Shown here piece after piece: positions 51,360 to 60,501 of a stretch of 64,000 nt of DNA. A program made the translations under genes and the position numbers. A model generated the notes under the pieces. That model was not told the origin of the DNA. It saw only the letters and a list, made by a program, of their open reading frames with translations, and ran no database searches. Position 1 is the first letter of the stretch. The number at the start of each line of letters is the position of its first letter. Origin of the DNA: Bacteroidia bacterium. GTDB taxonomy: Bacteria > Bacteroidota > Bacteroidia > SpSt-205. The stretch covers positions 709,570 through 773,569 of the forward strand of contig BPGV01000001.1 of assembly GCA_026003215.1 (NCBI GenBank), in the 5' to 3' direction.

Positions 51360-51817
51360 GCTTGTAAAGATACGGCTTTTCCCCCGGCCTTTTCTATGGC
51401 GGCTTGGGCAGCCGCACTGAACTTATGGGCTCTTATGGTGACAGCACGGATAAGCTCTCCCCGTCCCAGCACTTTGATAGGCAAATCCTTTTTCACAATA
51501 CCTTGGGCTTTGAGCCATTCCGGGGTAATCTCCCCTACATCGGGATGCTTTTCCAAAATCTGGGATAGCGTATCCAGATTGAGGGGGAAGTACTCGGTAC
51601 GGAAAGGGTTTTGGAAGCCGAACTTAGGGATACGGCGCTGATAGGGCATTTGTCCGCCCTCAAATCCTCGCTTGACGCGATAGCCTGAACGGGACTTATC
51701 GCCCTTATGCCCTCGGGTGGCGGTGCCCCCATGCCCACTCCCTTCGCCTCGGCCGATTCGTTTCCTGGGCCGGGTGGCCCCTGGACGAGGGCTTAGCTTG
51801 TCCAGAAGGCTACTCAT
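51356..51817 (-). CDS. rplO: 50S ribosomal protein L15
   Basis: The 153-aa protein begins with the Arg/Gly-rich extension of L15 (RPGATRPRKRIGRGEGSGHGGTATRGHKGDKSRSG) that penetrates 23S rRNA, followed by GFEGGQMPYQRRIPKFGF and the globular end with VRAHKFS-like HKFSAAAQAAIEKAGG. It overlaps both rpmD and secY by 4 bp. Confidence 0.98.
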   Translation of the reverse strand: MSSLLDKLSPRPGATRPRKRIGRGEGSGHGGTATRGHKGDKSRSGYRVKRGFEGGQMPYQRRIPKFGFQNPFRTEYFPLNLDTLSQILEKHPDVGEITPEWLKAQGIVKKDLPIKVLGRGELIRAVTIRAHKFSAAAQAAIEKAGGKAVSLQA

Positions 51818-52005
51818 GATACGCGTTCTATTTTGACCAAGTGACTTACTACCCGAAGCATCCCCAAAATAGCCGGATTGACCTCCTTCTCTACAACATG
51901 CATACGCCTACGCAGCCCTAAAGCCCGCAAAGTATCTCGCTGCCGACGAGGACAATCTATGCTACTGCGCACCTGCGTAATCTTGACTCGTATCGCCGGT
52001 TTCAT
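51814..52005 (-). CDS. rpmD: 50S ribosomal protein L30
   Basis: This small protein of about 63 aa has the L30 core [27 protein letters not shown], the [29 protein letters not shown] block included. It overlaps rpsE by 44 bp and rplO by 4 bp. A second in-frame ATG three codons earlier (52014) is an equally possible start. Confidence 0.95.
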   Translation of the reverse strand: MKPAIRVKITQVRSSIDCPRRQRDTLRALGLRRRMHVVEKEVNPAILGMLRVVSHLVKIERVS

Positions 52006-52516
52006 AAGTTCCATGGAAAACCTTTTTCAAAGGGATAGTTCTCCGCTGCGCTACGGCAGCAGCATCTTCCAGCTCCATCAACGCCTTGAAGGTCGCCCGC
52101 ACGACATTATGGGGATTAGAAGAGCCGATTACTTTCGCCAGCACGTCTTGGACACCGAGGACCTCCAAGACCGCCCGAACAGCCCCCCCCGCGATCAGCC
52201 CCGTACCTGGCGCGGCTGGACGCAATACCAGCCGAGTAGATTCGTACTTCACCGTGATAGCATGCGGTATGGTGGTGCGACGAAGGGGGAAGCGATATAA
52301 GTTTTTCTTAGCGGCTTCAATCCCCTTATTGATGGCGATATTGGCTTCTGCGGCCTTGCCTAAGCCAAAGCCGACAACACCCTTTCTATCGCCCACTACC
52401 ACCAGAGCGGCAAACCCAAAACGCCGCCCCCCTTTGACTACCTTAGCCGTGCGATTTAGCCAGACTAATCTATCTTCTAAGGCTAAGGCTTCTCGTGTAA
52501 CTACGCGCTTACCCAT
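51962..52516 (-). CDS. rpsE: 30S ribosomal protein S5
   Basis: The 184-aa protein shows the dsRNA-binding N-terminal domain ([31 protein letters not shown]) and the C-terminal fold with [43 protein letters not shown]. It helps in accuracy and mRNA unwinding. Start ATG 52516 lies 3 bp after rplR. Confidence 0.98.
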   Translation of the reverse strand: MGKRVVTREALALEDRLVWLNRTAKVVKGGRRFGFAALVVVGDRKGVVGFGLGKAAEANIAINKGIEAAKKNLYRFPLRRTTIPHAITVKYESTRLVLRPAAPGTGLIAGGAVRAVLEVLGVQDVLAKVIGSSNPHNVVRATFKALMELEDAAAVAQRRTIPLKKVFHGTYETGDTSQDYAGAQ

Positions 52517-52519
52517 AGC

Positions 52520-52879
52520 TCAGAAAAGTAATCCCCCTTCTCGGGCACCCTCTGCCAGGGCCCGGACATTTCCATGATACTTGTACCCATTACGGTCGAA
52601 AACGACTTTTTCTATCCCCAAACCTTTGGCCCGTTCCGCCAGCTTAAGGCCGACCAAACGGCTCCTCTCTAAAGGACGCGTGCCTTGCTGCTGAATCTCC
52701 GCCTCCCGCGCACTGGCCGAAACCAAAGTCACCCCTCGCTCATCATCTATAAGCTGCGCATAAATATACTTATTGCTGCGGAAGACAGAAAGGCGAGGCC
52801 TTTCTGCCGTACCGCGCACCTTTTTACGAATACGCCATTTTATGCGCAAACGACGCTCACGCTTTTCTTTGACCTGCAT
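52520..52879 (-). CDS. rplR: 50S ribosomal protein L18
   Basis: The 119-aa 5S rRNA-binding protein has a basic N-terminus ([18 protein letters not shown]), [21 protein letters not shown] and the C-terminal [26 protein letters not shown]. All family landmarks are present. Confidence 0.98.
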   Translation of the reverse strand: MQVKEKRERRLRIKWRIRKKVRGTAERPRLSVFRSNKYIYAQLIDDERGVTLVSASAREAEIQQQGTRPLERSRLVGLKLAERAKGLGIEKVVFDRNGYKYHGNVRALAEGAREGGLLF

Positions 52880-52885
52880 AGTTCG

Positions 52886-53449
52886 TTATTTTTTGCCTTT
52901 ACCTTTGGCTTTTCCTGCTTTGAGTCGTATCACTTCATCTGCGTACCGAACCCCCTTGCCTTTATAAGGATTAGGCGGCCGAAGGCTTCTAATCATGGAG
53001 GCTACCTGCCCCACCAGCTGCTTGTCTAAACTTTCCAACACGATACGGAGATTTTGCCCCCGTTCGGCTATAATCTGGGCTTTCACCCCCTGGGGCAGCA
53101 CGAAAGCAATATCATGCGAGTACCCGAGGGTGAGCAGCAGAACATCACTCCCCTTAAGCTCCGCCTTGTACCCAATCCCTACCACCTCCAAGACACGCTG
53201 AAACCCCGCAGACACGCCTATCACCGCATTCTGAATAAGCGCTCTATAGGTACCGTGGAGCGCTTTATAGTGCTTTTCCTCCGAAGGGCGGATAAGCTGG
53301 AGTTGATTACCACTTTGCTCTATAGTGAAGCCCTCGGGTAAAGTAAGGGTATAGTTCCCTTTAGGCCCTTGAAAAGTCAAAATAGGCGCCTGCCATGTCA
53401 CTTTTACCCCAGTGGGGATCACTACAGGTTGTCTCCCAACACGCGACAT
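52886..53449 (-). CDS. rplF: 50S ribosomal protein L6
   Basis: The 187-aa protein starts MSRVGRQPVVIPTGVKV, includes the L6 repeats (LTFQGPKGN-like FQGPKGNYTL, GYKAELKGSDVLLLTLGYSH) and the C-terminal signature RPPNPYKGKGVRYADE. The ORF track extends 30 codons into rpsH; ATG 53449 fits the family and lies 4 bp after the rpsH stop. Confidence 0.98.
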   Translation of the reverse strand: MSRVGRQPVVIPTGVKVTWQAPILTFQGPKGNYTLTLPEGFTIEQSGNQLQLIRPSEEKHYKALHGTYRALIQNAVIGVSAGFQRVLEVVGIGYKAELKGSDVLLLTLGYSHDIAFVLPQGVKAQIIAERGQNLRIVLESLDKQLVGQVASMIRSLRPPNPYKGKGVRYADEVIRLKAGKAKGKGKK

Positions 53450-53453
53450 AGTT

Positions 53454-53843
53454 CTATCGGACGAAACAGAGGATTTCTCCACCAACCCCCAAACGGCGAG
53501 CCTCCTTATCGGTGAGGACCCCGCGGGAGGTAGAAACAATTGCTATACCTAACCCATTAGCGACTTCGGGCAGCCGATCTACGGGGGCATAGAGCCGACG
53601 GCCCGGCTTGCTTACCCGCACAATTTCTCGAAGGGCTGGCTGCTGACGGGAGCCATAGCGCAAAAGTATCCGCAAAAACTGCTTATTTCCCTCCTGACGC
53701 ACTTGATAATCCTCAATATAGCCTTGTTCCTTCAAAATGCGGGCAATTTCACTACGGATATACGAAGACTGCACCTCCATTATAGGATGAGCCGCTCTAT
53801 AAGCATTCCGTAGGCGCGTGAGGAAATCACCAATCGTATCCAT
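53454..53843 (-). CDS. rpsH: 30S ribosomal protein S8
   Basis: The 129-aa protein begins MDTIGDFLTRLRNAYRA and ends with the 16S-binding motif ISTSRGVLTDKEARRLGVGGEILCFVR (AIVSTSRG). In other bacteria S8 represses its own operon through a leader-like internal site; I see no proof of that here. Confidence 0.98.
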   Translation of the reverse strand: MDTIGDFLTRLRNAYRAAHPIMEVQSSYIRSEIARILKEQGYIEDYQVRQEGNKQFLRILLRYGSRQQPALREIVRVSKPGRRLYAPVDRLPEVANGLGIAIVSTSRGVLTDKEARRLGVGGEILCFVR

Positions 53844-53844
53844 A

Positions 53845-54114
53845 TTACCAGCTGGCTTTGGTCATGCCTGGGATTTTTCCTTCTAAAGCAAGCTCACGGA
53901 GCTTGACACGGCAGAGGCCAAACATCTTATAGTTTCCTCGGGGCCGCCCCGTAAGCTGACACCGGAAGCGCAGCCGCACCGGCGAAGAGTTTCTCGGCAA
54001 AAGCGCTAACTCTTCCCAGCGCCCTTCTTTTTTGAGCTGCGCACGTTTAGCCGCATATTGCTTATAGAGCTTCCACCGTTTGCGCTCCCGTGCTATTACT
54101 GCATCTGTAGCCAT
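53845..54114 (-). CDS. rpsN: 30S ribosomal protein S14, zinc-less form
   Basis: The 89-aa protein begins [24 protein letters not shown] and ends [26 protein letters not shown]. The longer C-minus type lacks the CxxC zinc knuckle of the short S14; only two isolated Cys remain. With the zinc-poor L36 this suggests a ribosome that needs little zinc. Confidence 0.97.
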   Translation of the reverse strand: MATDAVIARERKRWKLYKQYAAKRAQLKKEGRWEELALLPRNSSPVRLRFRCQLTGRPRGNYKMFGLCRVKLRELALEGKIPGMTKASW

Positions 54115-54117
54115 ACC

Positions 54118-54690
54118 TTATGCTTTTTTCTTAGTAGGTTCTCCTTCTCGGAAAGGCAAGCCTAAGGCTTTGAGTAGCTCAAAGGCCTCTTTATCGGTCT
54201 GCGCTGTGGTAACCAAAGTAATATCCATGCCGGCGATCTTGTACACCTTGTCAATATCTATTTCGGGAAAGATCAGCTGCTCGCGCACCCCCAGGGTATA
54301 GTTTCCTCGGCCATCAAAAGCCGTCGGCGAAATACCCCGAAAGTCCCGTGTACGGGGTAGCGCCGCATGGATGAGCCGCTCTAAAAACTCATACATGTGA
54401 TAACCGCGTAGGGTCACCTTCACGCCGATAGGCATGCGCTTGCGGAGCTTGAAGCCCGCCACATCCTTCCGGGAGAGGGCCACCACCGGCTTTTGCCCCG
54501 TGATAAGGGCCAGCTCTTCCACAGCTTGCTCCAAAAGTTTTTTATCGGATACAGCCGCACCTACCCCACGGGAGACCACTATTTTCTCCAATCGGGGCAC
54601 CTGCATGATATTCTTGTAGCCTAACTTCTCTTTAAGCTCTGGGCGGATACGCTCTATGTAGAGCCTATACAGATTGGGAATGTATTTCAT
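54118..54690 (-). CDS. rplE: 50S ribosomal protein L5
   Basis: The 190-aa protein includes [54 protein letters not shown] and the C-terminal [25 protein letters not shown]. It binds 5S rRNA and the P-site tRNA elbow. It overlaps rplX by 4 bp. Confidence 0.98.
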   Translation of the reverse strand: MKYIPNLYRLYIERIRPELKEKLGYKNIMQVPRLEKIVVSRGVGAAVSDKKLLEQAVEELALITGQKPVVALSRKDVAGFKLRKRMPIGVKVTLRGYHMYEFLERLIHAALPRTRDFRGISPTAFDGRGNYTLGVREQLIFPEIDIDKVYKIAGMDITLVTTAQTDKEAFELLKALGLPFREGEPTKKKA

Positions 54691-55019
54691 ACGACTTTAC
54701 CACTTTTTTTCGCGTAACGGACCCACTTACCATTTTCCAGCCGCCGGCCCACTCGGGTAGGCTTATTGGTGTGCGGGTCTATGAGCTGAAGCTTGCAGAC
54801 CGGGATAGGACGCTCCACTTCTACTACACCTCCTTGGGGATAGGCTTGGCTTTTCCGAACCCGCTTAGTCACCAAAGCGACCCCTTCCACCAACGCCAAT
54901 CCTTTGCGGGGAAACACACGAATGACCCGCCCCGTTTTACCTTTCTCATCCCCCGATAGCACTTTGACCAGGTCCCCCCGGCGAATATGAAGCTTGGGTA
55001 TAAATCTTGTACGACTCAT
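54687..55019 (-). CDS. rplX: 50S ribosomal protein L24
   Basis: The 110-aa protein has the KOW motif [30 protein letters not shown] and the [24 protein letters not shown] stretch. It starts early 50S assembly at the 5' end of 23S rRNA. It overlaps rplN and rplE by 4 bp each. Confidence 0.98.
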   Translation of the reverse strand: MSRTRFIPKLHIRRGDLVKVLSGDEKGKTGRVIRVFPRKGLALVEGVALVTKRVRKSQAYPQGGVVEVERPIPVCKLQLIDPHTNKPTRVGRRLENGKWVRYAKKSGKVV

Positions 55020-55384
55020 AAGACCTCCGGCGCTAAGGATACGATTTTCATGAAGCCTTTATCCCGCAGCTCGCGAGCCACCGGTCCAAAAATGCGGGAC
55101 CCCCGAGGCTCCCCTTCATTATTAATGAGTACAGCTGCGTTATCCTCAAAGCGAATGTAGGTACCATTCGGACGGCGGTAAGCCCGCTTAGTACGGACGA
55201 TAACCGCCTTTACTACATCCCCTTTTTTGACCATGCCGTTAGGGATAGCGTCCTTGACGGAAGCCACAATCACATCCCCCAAACCGCCATAGCGCCTATG
55301 GCTGCCGCCCAGCACGCGTATACAGAGAAGCTCCCGAGCTCCCGTATTGTCTGCTACTACCAAGCGCGACTCTTGCTGAATCAT
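55016..55384 (-). CDS. rplN: 50S ribosomal protein L14
   Basis: The 122-aa protein is highly conserved: [73 protein letters not shown] and [28 protein letters not shown]. It lies at the subunit interface. Confidence 0.98.
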   Translation of the reverse strand: MIQQESRLVVADNTGARELLCIRVLGGSHRRYGGLGDVIVASVKDAIPNGMVKKGDVVKAVIVRTKRAYRRPNGTYIRFEDNAAVLINNEGEPRGSRIFGPVARELRDKGFMKIVSLAPEVL

Positions 55385-55386
55385 AG

Positions 55387-55662
55387 TTACTTCGCTTTTT
55401 GGAGGATTTCCACGAGGCGCCAGCGCTTCGTACGGCTCAGCGGACGCGTCTCCATAATACGCACCACATCGCCCACCTGCGCTTCTTGACGCTCATCGTG
55501 GGCCGCAAATTTACTGAATCTTTTGACTGGCTTGTGATACAGCGGATGGGGCTCATTGCGCACTACCCGCACAATAATCGTTTTCTGCATCTTATTGCTC
55601 ACGACGACGCCGACAAACTCTTTTCGGCGGCCGCGTGTAGGCTTAGGATTGGGCTCGTTCAT
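55387..55662 (-). CDS. rpsQ: 30S ribosomal protein S17
   Basis: This protein of about 91 aa has the S17 OB-fold: [38 protein letters not shown] and [25 protein letters not shown] prefer ATG 55662 ([14 protein letters not shown]); ATG 55674 is an alternative. Either start lies inside the end of rpmC. Confidence 0.96.
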   Translation of the reverse strand: MNEPNPKPTRGRRKEFVGVVVSNKMQKTIIVRVVRNEPHPLYHKPVKRFSKFAAHDERQEAQVGDVVRIMETRPLSRTKRWRLVEILQKAK

Positions 55663-55849
55663 GGCGCTTTTCATTTATAATGGTAAGGATTCGCGCAATA
55701 TCTTTTCGCACAGCAGGTATCACAGAAGCCGCATTAGAGAGCGGACTCTGTGCATTTTTATACTGAAGCTCTTGCAGCTCCTTGCGCTTTTGATGCAGGA
55801 GCTGATGCAGCTCATGCAAGGAATAGGCACGTAAATCACTGGCCTTCAT
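55643..55849 (-). CDS. rpmC: 50S ribosomal protein L29
   Basis: The 68-aa two-helix protein begins [26 protein letters not shown] and has the family segment [25 protein letters not shown]. It lines the polypeptide exit tunnel where SRP and trigger factor dock. It overlaps rplP by 14 bp. Confidence 0.96.
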   Translation of the reverse strand: MKASDLRAYSLHELHQLLHQKRKELQELQYKNAQSPLSNAASVIPAVRKDIARILTIINEKRHERAQS

Positions 55850-56276
55850 AGTCCGGACGAGTGATAAACTTGGTTTTTATGGGAAGCTTGAAAGCAGCCA
55901 AGCGAAAAGCTTCCCGGGCAGCAGCTTCACTCACACCTTCACATTCAAAGAGGACGTTACCCGGCTTTACCACCGCCGCGTAAAACTCTACATTCCCTTT
56001 GCCTTTACCCATACGCACTTCCAAGGGCTTACGGGTAATAGGCTTGTGCGGGAAGATACGGATCCAAATCTTGCCTTCCCTTCGGAGATACCGCGTAAGG
56101 GCGACCCGGGCTGCTTCAATCTGCCGTGCTGTGATAAGCCCTCCATCCACCGCCTTTAACCCAAAAGTGCCAAATGCCAGCTGATTCCCACGCGTAGCTA
56201 TACCTCGTACCTCGCCCCCTTGTAGGAGCCGTCCTTTCTGCTCTTTACGGTACCGAGTTCGCTTAGGTTGTAACAT
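55836..56276 (-). CDS. rplP: 50S ribosomal protein L16
   Basis: The 146-aa protein has [44 protein letters not shown] and the conserved loop [20 protein letters not shown] near the A site. Length and motifs are standard. Confidence 0.98.
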   Translation of the reverse strand: MLQPKRTRYRKEQKGRLLQGGEVRGIATRGNQLAFGTFGLKAVDGGLITARQIEAARVALTRYLRREGKIWIRIFPHKPITRKPLEVRMGKGKGNVEFYAAVVKPGNVLFECEGVSEAAAREAFRLAAFKLPIKTKFITRPDYEGQ

Positions 56277-56279
56277 AGA

Positions 56280-57062
56280 TTACTTGTTTTTTCGTTCCTT
56301 GCGTGAAAACTTTCCCGATTTTACCTCCTCACTCATCCATGGGAAAAGATCCACTTTGCCATACAAGGTGCCCTTCAATATCCAAACCTTGACCCCGATA
56401 GCCCCATAGATGGTATGAGCTGTGGCCGTCGCATAATCAATATCAGAGCGGAGGGTTTGAAGCGCAATATGGCCTTCCTTATACTCTTCGGAGCGAGACA
56501 TATCGGATCCTCCCAAGCGCCCCGTACAACGGATCTTTATCCCCTCTGCTCCCGCTCGCATAGCCTGGGCCATAGCGCTTTTCATGGCCCGGCGATGCGA
56601 TATACGTGCTTCCAGCTGCTCCGCTATATTTTTGGCCACCAGGCGTGCATCCAGCTCCGGTCGTAATACCTCCCGCAGACTAATATCTATGGCATTTAGA
56701 GGCACCTCCTCCGGCGCCTTCCCTAACTCCGCTCGCTTCCCTAAAAGTAGATTTTGATATTCCTTATTGAAACGGCGCACAATCCGCAGAAGGTCTTGTT
56801 GGAGCCGCTTTATATTACCCCCGTCTTTGCCTATGAGTATGCCAGGTCGCGCAGCATAAATAATAATATGCGTGGCTTGCAACGAAGTACGGTTGATAAG
56901 AATACGGGATATTTGGGCCTTCGGATATTCTTTCTCAATATGCTGACGGAAAAGCTCATCTAATAAGATATACGGAGCCATCCGCCGCCCAGCATACCAG
57001 TTAGACAACCAACCTTTGGTGATTCCTAACCGAAAACCTATCGGATGCGTCTTCTGTCCCAT
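56280..57062 (-). CDS. rpsC: 30S ribosomal protein S3
   Basis: The 260-aa protein starts MGQKTHPIGFRLGITKGWLSNWYA, contains a type II KH domain with GILIGKDGGNIKRL, and the C-terminal GADGIKIRCTGRLGGSDMSRSE-type segment (GAEGIKIRCTGRLGGSD). It forms part of the mRNA entry pore and helicase. Confidence 0.98.
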   Translation of the reverse strand: MGQKTHPIGFRLGITKGWLSNWYAGRRMAPYILLDELFRQHIEKEYPKAQISRILINRTSLQATHIIIYAARPGILIGKDGGNIKRLQQDLLRIVRRFNKEYQNLLLGKRAELGKAPEEVPLNAIDISLREVLRPELDARLVAKNIAEQLEARISHRRAMKSAMAQAMRAGAEGIKIRCTGRLGGSDMSRSEEYKEGHIALQTLRSDIDYATATAHTIYGAIGVKVWILKGTLYGKVDLFPWMSEEVKSGKFSRKERKNK

Positions 57063-57064
57063 AG

Positions 57065-57499
57065 TTATCCTAAGTATATGCGAATGTGTGAGGAACGTTT
57101 GCGAATCGGGTGTGCGCGTCCTTGCGGCGCGGGTTGGATACGTTTGAGAAAGGGCCCCCCATCAATCTCTATCCGCACTATCCGCAGAGTCTCTAAATCA
57201 CCGGATCCACCCGTCTTCTGCTCCCAATCATTAATTGCGCAGCGCAGGGCTTTGAGCACTTCTTTGGCGGCCCAGCGGCGTGTCAGCTTAAGGTATGCCA
57301 ACGCCTTTTCTACGGTCTGCCCACGCACCAGGTCCGCCACTAATCGCACCTTCCGTGGCGGATAAGGACAGCCCCGATACACCGCATAGTACAGCTCTTT
57401 GCGCTTAGCCTTGAGCGCCTCGGCCATGCGCCGTTTACGATTGCCCTTGTACGGCTTGGGCAAACCCTGCGCTATTTTTTCTTTACGCGTAAGCGTCAT
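57065..57499 (-). CDS. rplV: 50S ribosomal protein L22
   Basis: The 144-aa protein contains the L22 core YPPRKVRLVADLVRGQTVEKALAYLKLT and the tunnel beta-hairpin FLKRIQPAPQGRAHPIRKRSSHI. A basic N-terminal extension of about 35 residues precedes the core, as in other Bacteroidota. Confidence 0.98.
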   Translation of the reverse strand: MTLTRKEKIAQGLPKPYKGNRKRRMAEALKAKRKELYYAVYRGCPYPPRKVRLVADLVRGQTVEKALAYLKLTRRWAAKEVLKALRCAINDWEQKTGGSGDLETLRIVRIEIDGGPFLKRIQPAPQGRAHPIRKRSSHIRIYLG

Positions 57500-57502
57500 A
57501 CC

Positions 57503-57781
57503 CTATTTCTTTTTATCGGTTTTTTGGCCAGGGTGCCCCCGGAAAGTACGCGTAGGGGCAAACTCCCCAAGCCGATGTCCCACCATGTTTTCTGTGATAT
57601 ACACCGGGATAAACTGCTTCCCATTATGCACAGCGATAGTGTGTCCTACAAAGTCTGGCGTAATCATGGACGCCCGAGACCAAGTCTTGATAACCTTACG
57701 CTCTCGGGTTTCATTGAGCTTCTGCACCTTGGCCAGAAGCTTAGGATAAACATAAGGGCCTTTTTTCAGAGAACGAGCCAT
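57503..57781 (-). CDS. rpsS: 30S ribosomal protein S19
   Basis: The 92-aa protein begins [19 protein letters not shown] and includes [53 protein letters not shown], the universal S19 segment. It binds near the 16S 3' head with S13. Confidence 0.98.
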   Translation of the reverse strand: MARSLKKGPYVYPKLLAKVQKLNETRERKVIKTWSRASMITPDFVGHTIAVHNGKQFIPVYITENMVGHRLGEFAPTRTFRGHPGQKTDKKK

Positions 57782-57784
57782 AGC

Positions 57785-58621
57785 TTATTTAGATTTTTTG
57801 GATTTCCGACGAGAGATAATGAGCTTCGTACTGGGCTTTTTGGGATTACGCGTCTTTTTGCCTTTTGCGTAAAGCCCTTTACGCGAACGAGGATGCCCCC
57901 CTGAGGCTTTACCTTCGCCCCCGCCCATCGGATGATCGATGGGGTTCATCGCTACGCCGCGCGTGCGCGGACGACGCCCTAACCACCGGCTCCGCCCCGC
58001 TTTGCCAATAGAAATGTTTATATGGTCTGGATTGCTCACTACGCCTATAGTGGCAAAGCAATCTATCAAGATACGGCGAATCTCCCCAGAAGGCATCTTG
58101 AGGACCGCATACTTATCTTCTTTCCCAACAAGCTGAGCGGCTGTACCCGCTGCACGCACGAGCTTACCGCCTTGACCAGGAAGTAGCTCTACATTATGTA
58201 CAAAAGTACCTAACGGAATTTCCCGCAGCGGCAGCGTATTCCCCACTTTGGGCTCCACTCCAATCCCCGAAACCACTGTATCTCCCACAGAAAGCCCTTG
58301 CGGGGCAATAATATAGCGCTTTTCTCCATCCAGGTAGTGCAGGAGCGCTATGCGAGCGCTGCGGTTAGGATCGTATTCAATAGCGGCAACCTTAGCGGGT
58401 ATGCCGTGCTTATCCCGACGAAAGTCTATGAGCCGATAGCGTCGCTTGTGCCCGCCACCGATATAGCGCGCACTGCGGCGCCCTTGGTTATTGCGCCCTC
58501 CACTCTTTTTATAGGGAACTAAGAGGCTTTTTTCAGGTTCTGAGCGGGTAAGCTCCGAAAAATCGGAGACCGACATCCAACGCCGCCCTGGTGAAGTAGG
58601 CTTATACTTCCGAATACCCAT
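57785..58621 (-). CDS. rplB: 50S ribosomal protein L2
   Basis: The 278-aa protein has [30 protein letters not shown], two SH3-like barrels, and the catalytic-centre-proximal loop [21 protein letters not shown], whose His is the conserved one near the peptidyl-transferase centre. It is needed for subunit joining. Confidence 0.98.
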   Translation of the reverse strand: MGIRKYKPTSPGRRWMSVSDFSELTRSEPEKSLLVPYKKSGGRNNQGRRSARYIGGGHKRRYRLIDFRRDKHGIPAKVAAIEYDPNRSARIALLHYLDGEKRYIIAPQGLSVGDTVVSGIGVEPKVGNTLPLREIPLGTFVHNVELLPGQGGKLVRAAGTAAQLVGKEDKYAVLKMPSGEIRRILIDCFATIGVVSNPDHINISIGKAGRSRWLGRRPRTRGVAMNPIDHPMGGGEGKASGGHPRSRKGLYAKGKKTRNPKKPSTKLIISRRKSKKSK

Positions 58622-58624
58622 AGC

Positions 58625-58933
58625 TTAGAGGTTTTCGTATAGATTGAGTTCGTGGCCGGGCTTGAGACGCACATACGCCTTTTTATAAGAAGGCAGACGG
58701 CTCTCTTGGATACCTTTCCGCGTAAATCGCTGCCGAATCCGCGCAGGGAGCCAGGCCGTGCGAACCTCCGCTACCGGCACGCCATACATCGTTTCCACTG
58801 CTTTCTTTATCTCCGGCTTAGTGGCCTCGCGATGCACCTTAAACACGTAAGTGTAAGCGCCTTGCGCATTCTTACGCCGAGAAAGGGCAATCGCTTTTTC
58901 TGTAAAAAGTGGCTTGATAAGGATCGGCTTCAT
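58625..58933 (-). CDS. rplW: 50S ribosomal protein L23
   Basis: The 102-aa protein starts ILIKPLFTEKAIALSRRKN and shows the core YVFKVHREATKPEIKKAVETMYGVPVAEVRT. It provides the exit-tunnel docking site for SRP and trigger factor. It overlaps rplD by 4 bp. Confidence 0.97.
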   Translation of the reverse strand: MKPILIKPLFTEKAIALSRRKNAQGAYTYVFKVHREATKPEIKKAVETMYGVPVAEVRTAWLPARIRQRFTRKGIQESRLPSYKKAYVRLKPGHELNLYENL

Positions 58934-59559
58934 ACGCTAAAAGATTGAAAAAGTTTTTCCAGTGCAGCCTTTTCCCACAAGAGGTGACTCGCCCGGGCCA
59001 AATCGTAGGTATTCCAGGTCTCCGCGGGGGCCACAGCCACCCGGGGCACATTACGCGCAGAGAGGTAAGCTACGGGATTATAGCCGTGCGTATATACCTG
59101 GAGCGGGGTCTCCTCCCACCCTAAACCTTGCATAGTGCGAAGAAAGAGCTTGGTCTTAGGCTGAGGGTACTGTAGGCTTTCCACCACCCATAGGGTTCCG
59201 TTATGCAGATGCATGACAAAAGCGCCTAACCGCGCCAAGCGCTTTTCTTTGTCGTTGAGCTTGATGGCATAGTCGCGGGGCACAGGCCCGTGGATCGTCC
59301 CCCCTCCTCGGCGGATAGGGTTTCGAATAGACCCCATACGCGCACGACCCGTACCTTTTTGGCGATAGAGCTTGCGCTTGCTTCCCTGCACCTCCCCGCG
59401 CGTTTTGGTCTTATGCGTCCCTTGACGCGCAGCAGCCAGGATACGCTTCACATCCAAGTAAATTAGATGCGTATTCGGTTCAAACGCTAAGAGCCCCTCA
59501 GGCACCGTGAGCACCTGTCCCGTAGGCGTCCCTTCTATGGAATATATCGGCAGCGTCAT
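58930..59559 (-). CDS. rplD: 50S ribosomal protein L4
   Basis: The 209-aa protein begins [15 protein letters not shown], with the tunnel loop [46 protein letters not shown]. The ORF track extends 22 codons upstream into rplC; ATG 59559, 4 bp after the rplC stop, fits. L4 represses its own operon in gamma-proteobacteria; no such leader is visible here. Confidence 0.97.
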   Translation of the reverse strand: MTLPIYSIEGTPTGQVLTVPEGLLAFEPNTHLIYLDVKRILAAARQGTHKTKTRGEVQGSKRKLYRQKGTGRARMGSIRNPIRRGGGTIHGPVPRDYAIKLNDKEKRLARLGAFVMHLHNGTLWVVESLQYPQPKTKLFLRTMQGLGWEETPLQVYTHGYNPVAYLSARNVPRVAVAPAETWNTYDLARASHLLWEKAALEKLFQSFSV

Positions 59560-59563
59560 AGGT

Positions 59564-60184
59564 TTAGTAGCTTTGGATAAGTACGAGTCCTCCTCGCGGG
59601 CCTGGCACCGCACCAGACAAGACAAGAAGATTTTTTTCCGGTATAACCTTCAATACCCGCAAGTTTTCTATGGTCACTCGTTCGTTGCCATAGCGCCCTG
59701 CGAGTCTTTTGCCTTTCCAGACACGCCCTGGGAAGGTATTAGAACCCATAGACCCGGGGTGGCGTTCCCGGTTGTGCTGGCCATGGGTACGCCCCCCTAC
59801 CCCCGCGAATCCGTGGCGCTTTACCACACCCGCAAAGCCCCGCCCCTTCGTCCAGCCTACCACAGAGACGAAGTCCCCTTCATGGAAAACACGCACATCC
59901 AGTACTTGCCCCACTTGATATCCTCCTACATCAGGAACCCGAAACTCCCGCAAAATACGCACCGGCATAATGCCTTTCTTCTCAAAGTACCCTAAGAGCG
60001 GTTTATTCAGCCGAGAGGCTTTGACTGGTTCAAAACCAAGCTGAATAGCCGTGTAGCCATGCCGTTCTACAGTACGAATATCCACCACCGGACAAGGCCC
60101 CGCTTGTATCACCGTACAAGCCACATCCCCCTCCGGCGTAAATAAACTCGTCATGCCCACCTTTCTGCCTATAAGCCCAGCCAT
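59564..60184 (-). CDS. rplC: 50S ribosomal protein L3
   Basis: The 206-aa protein starts MAGLIGRKVGMTSLFTPEGD and includes GWTKGRGFAGVVKRHGFAGVGGRTHGQHNRERHPGSMGSN with FPGRVWKGKRLAGRYGNERVT, the loop that reaches the peptidyl-transferase centre. It lies 4 bp after rpsJ. Confidence 0.98.
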   Translation of the reverse strand: MAGLIGRKVGMTSLFTPEGDVACTVIQAGPCPVVDIRTVERHGYTAIQLGFEPVKASRLNKPLLGYFEKKGIMPVRILREFRVPDVGGYQVGQVLDVRVFHEGDFVSVVGWTKGRGFAGVVKRHGFAGVGGRTHGQHNRERHPGSMGSNTFPGRVWKGKRLAGRYGNERVTIENLRVLKVIPEKNLLVLSGAVPGPRGGLVLIQSY

Positions 60185-60188
60185 ACCC

Positions 60189-60497
60189 TTACTTGATTTC
60201 TACTTCGACGCCCTCTGGCAAATCTACCTTAGAGATTTCCTCTACCACCTCCTTGAGGTTATTGTAAATATCTATGAGCCGACGGTGGTATTTGATTTGA
60301 AACTGCTCCCGAGACTCTTTATTGACATGCGGGGAACGGTTTACGGTGACGAGGATCTTTTCTGTGGGGAGCGGGATAGGCCCTTTGACCACGGCACCCG
60401 CGGCCTTTACCGCTTTTACGATACGCTCCGCGGAGCGGTCTATCAGCGTGTGGTCATAAGACTTAAGCTTTATGCGAATGCGCTGTATCTGTGTCAT
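60189..60497 (-). CDS. rpsJ: 30S ribosomal protein S10
   Basis: The 102-aa protein contains [39 protein letters not shown] and [26 protein letters not shown]10 (NusE) also joins transcription antitermination complexes. Unlike in E. coli there is no separate S10-operon promoter gap: it follows fusA by 4 bp. Confidence 0.98.
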   Translation of the reverse strand: MTQIQRIRIKLKSYDHTLIDRSAERIVKAVKAAGAVVKGPIPLPTEKILVTVNRSPHVNKESREQFQIKYHRRLIDIYNNLKEVVEEISKVDLPEGVEVEIK

Positions 60498-60501
60498 ACG
60501 C

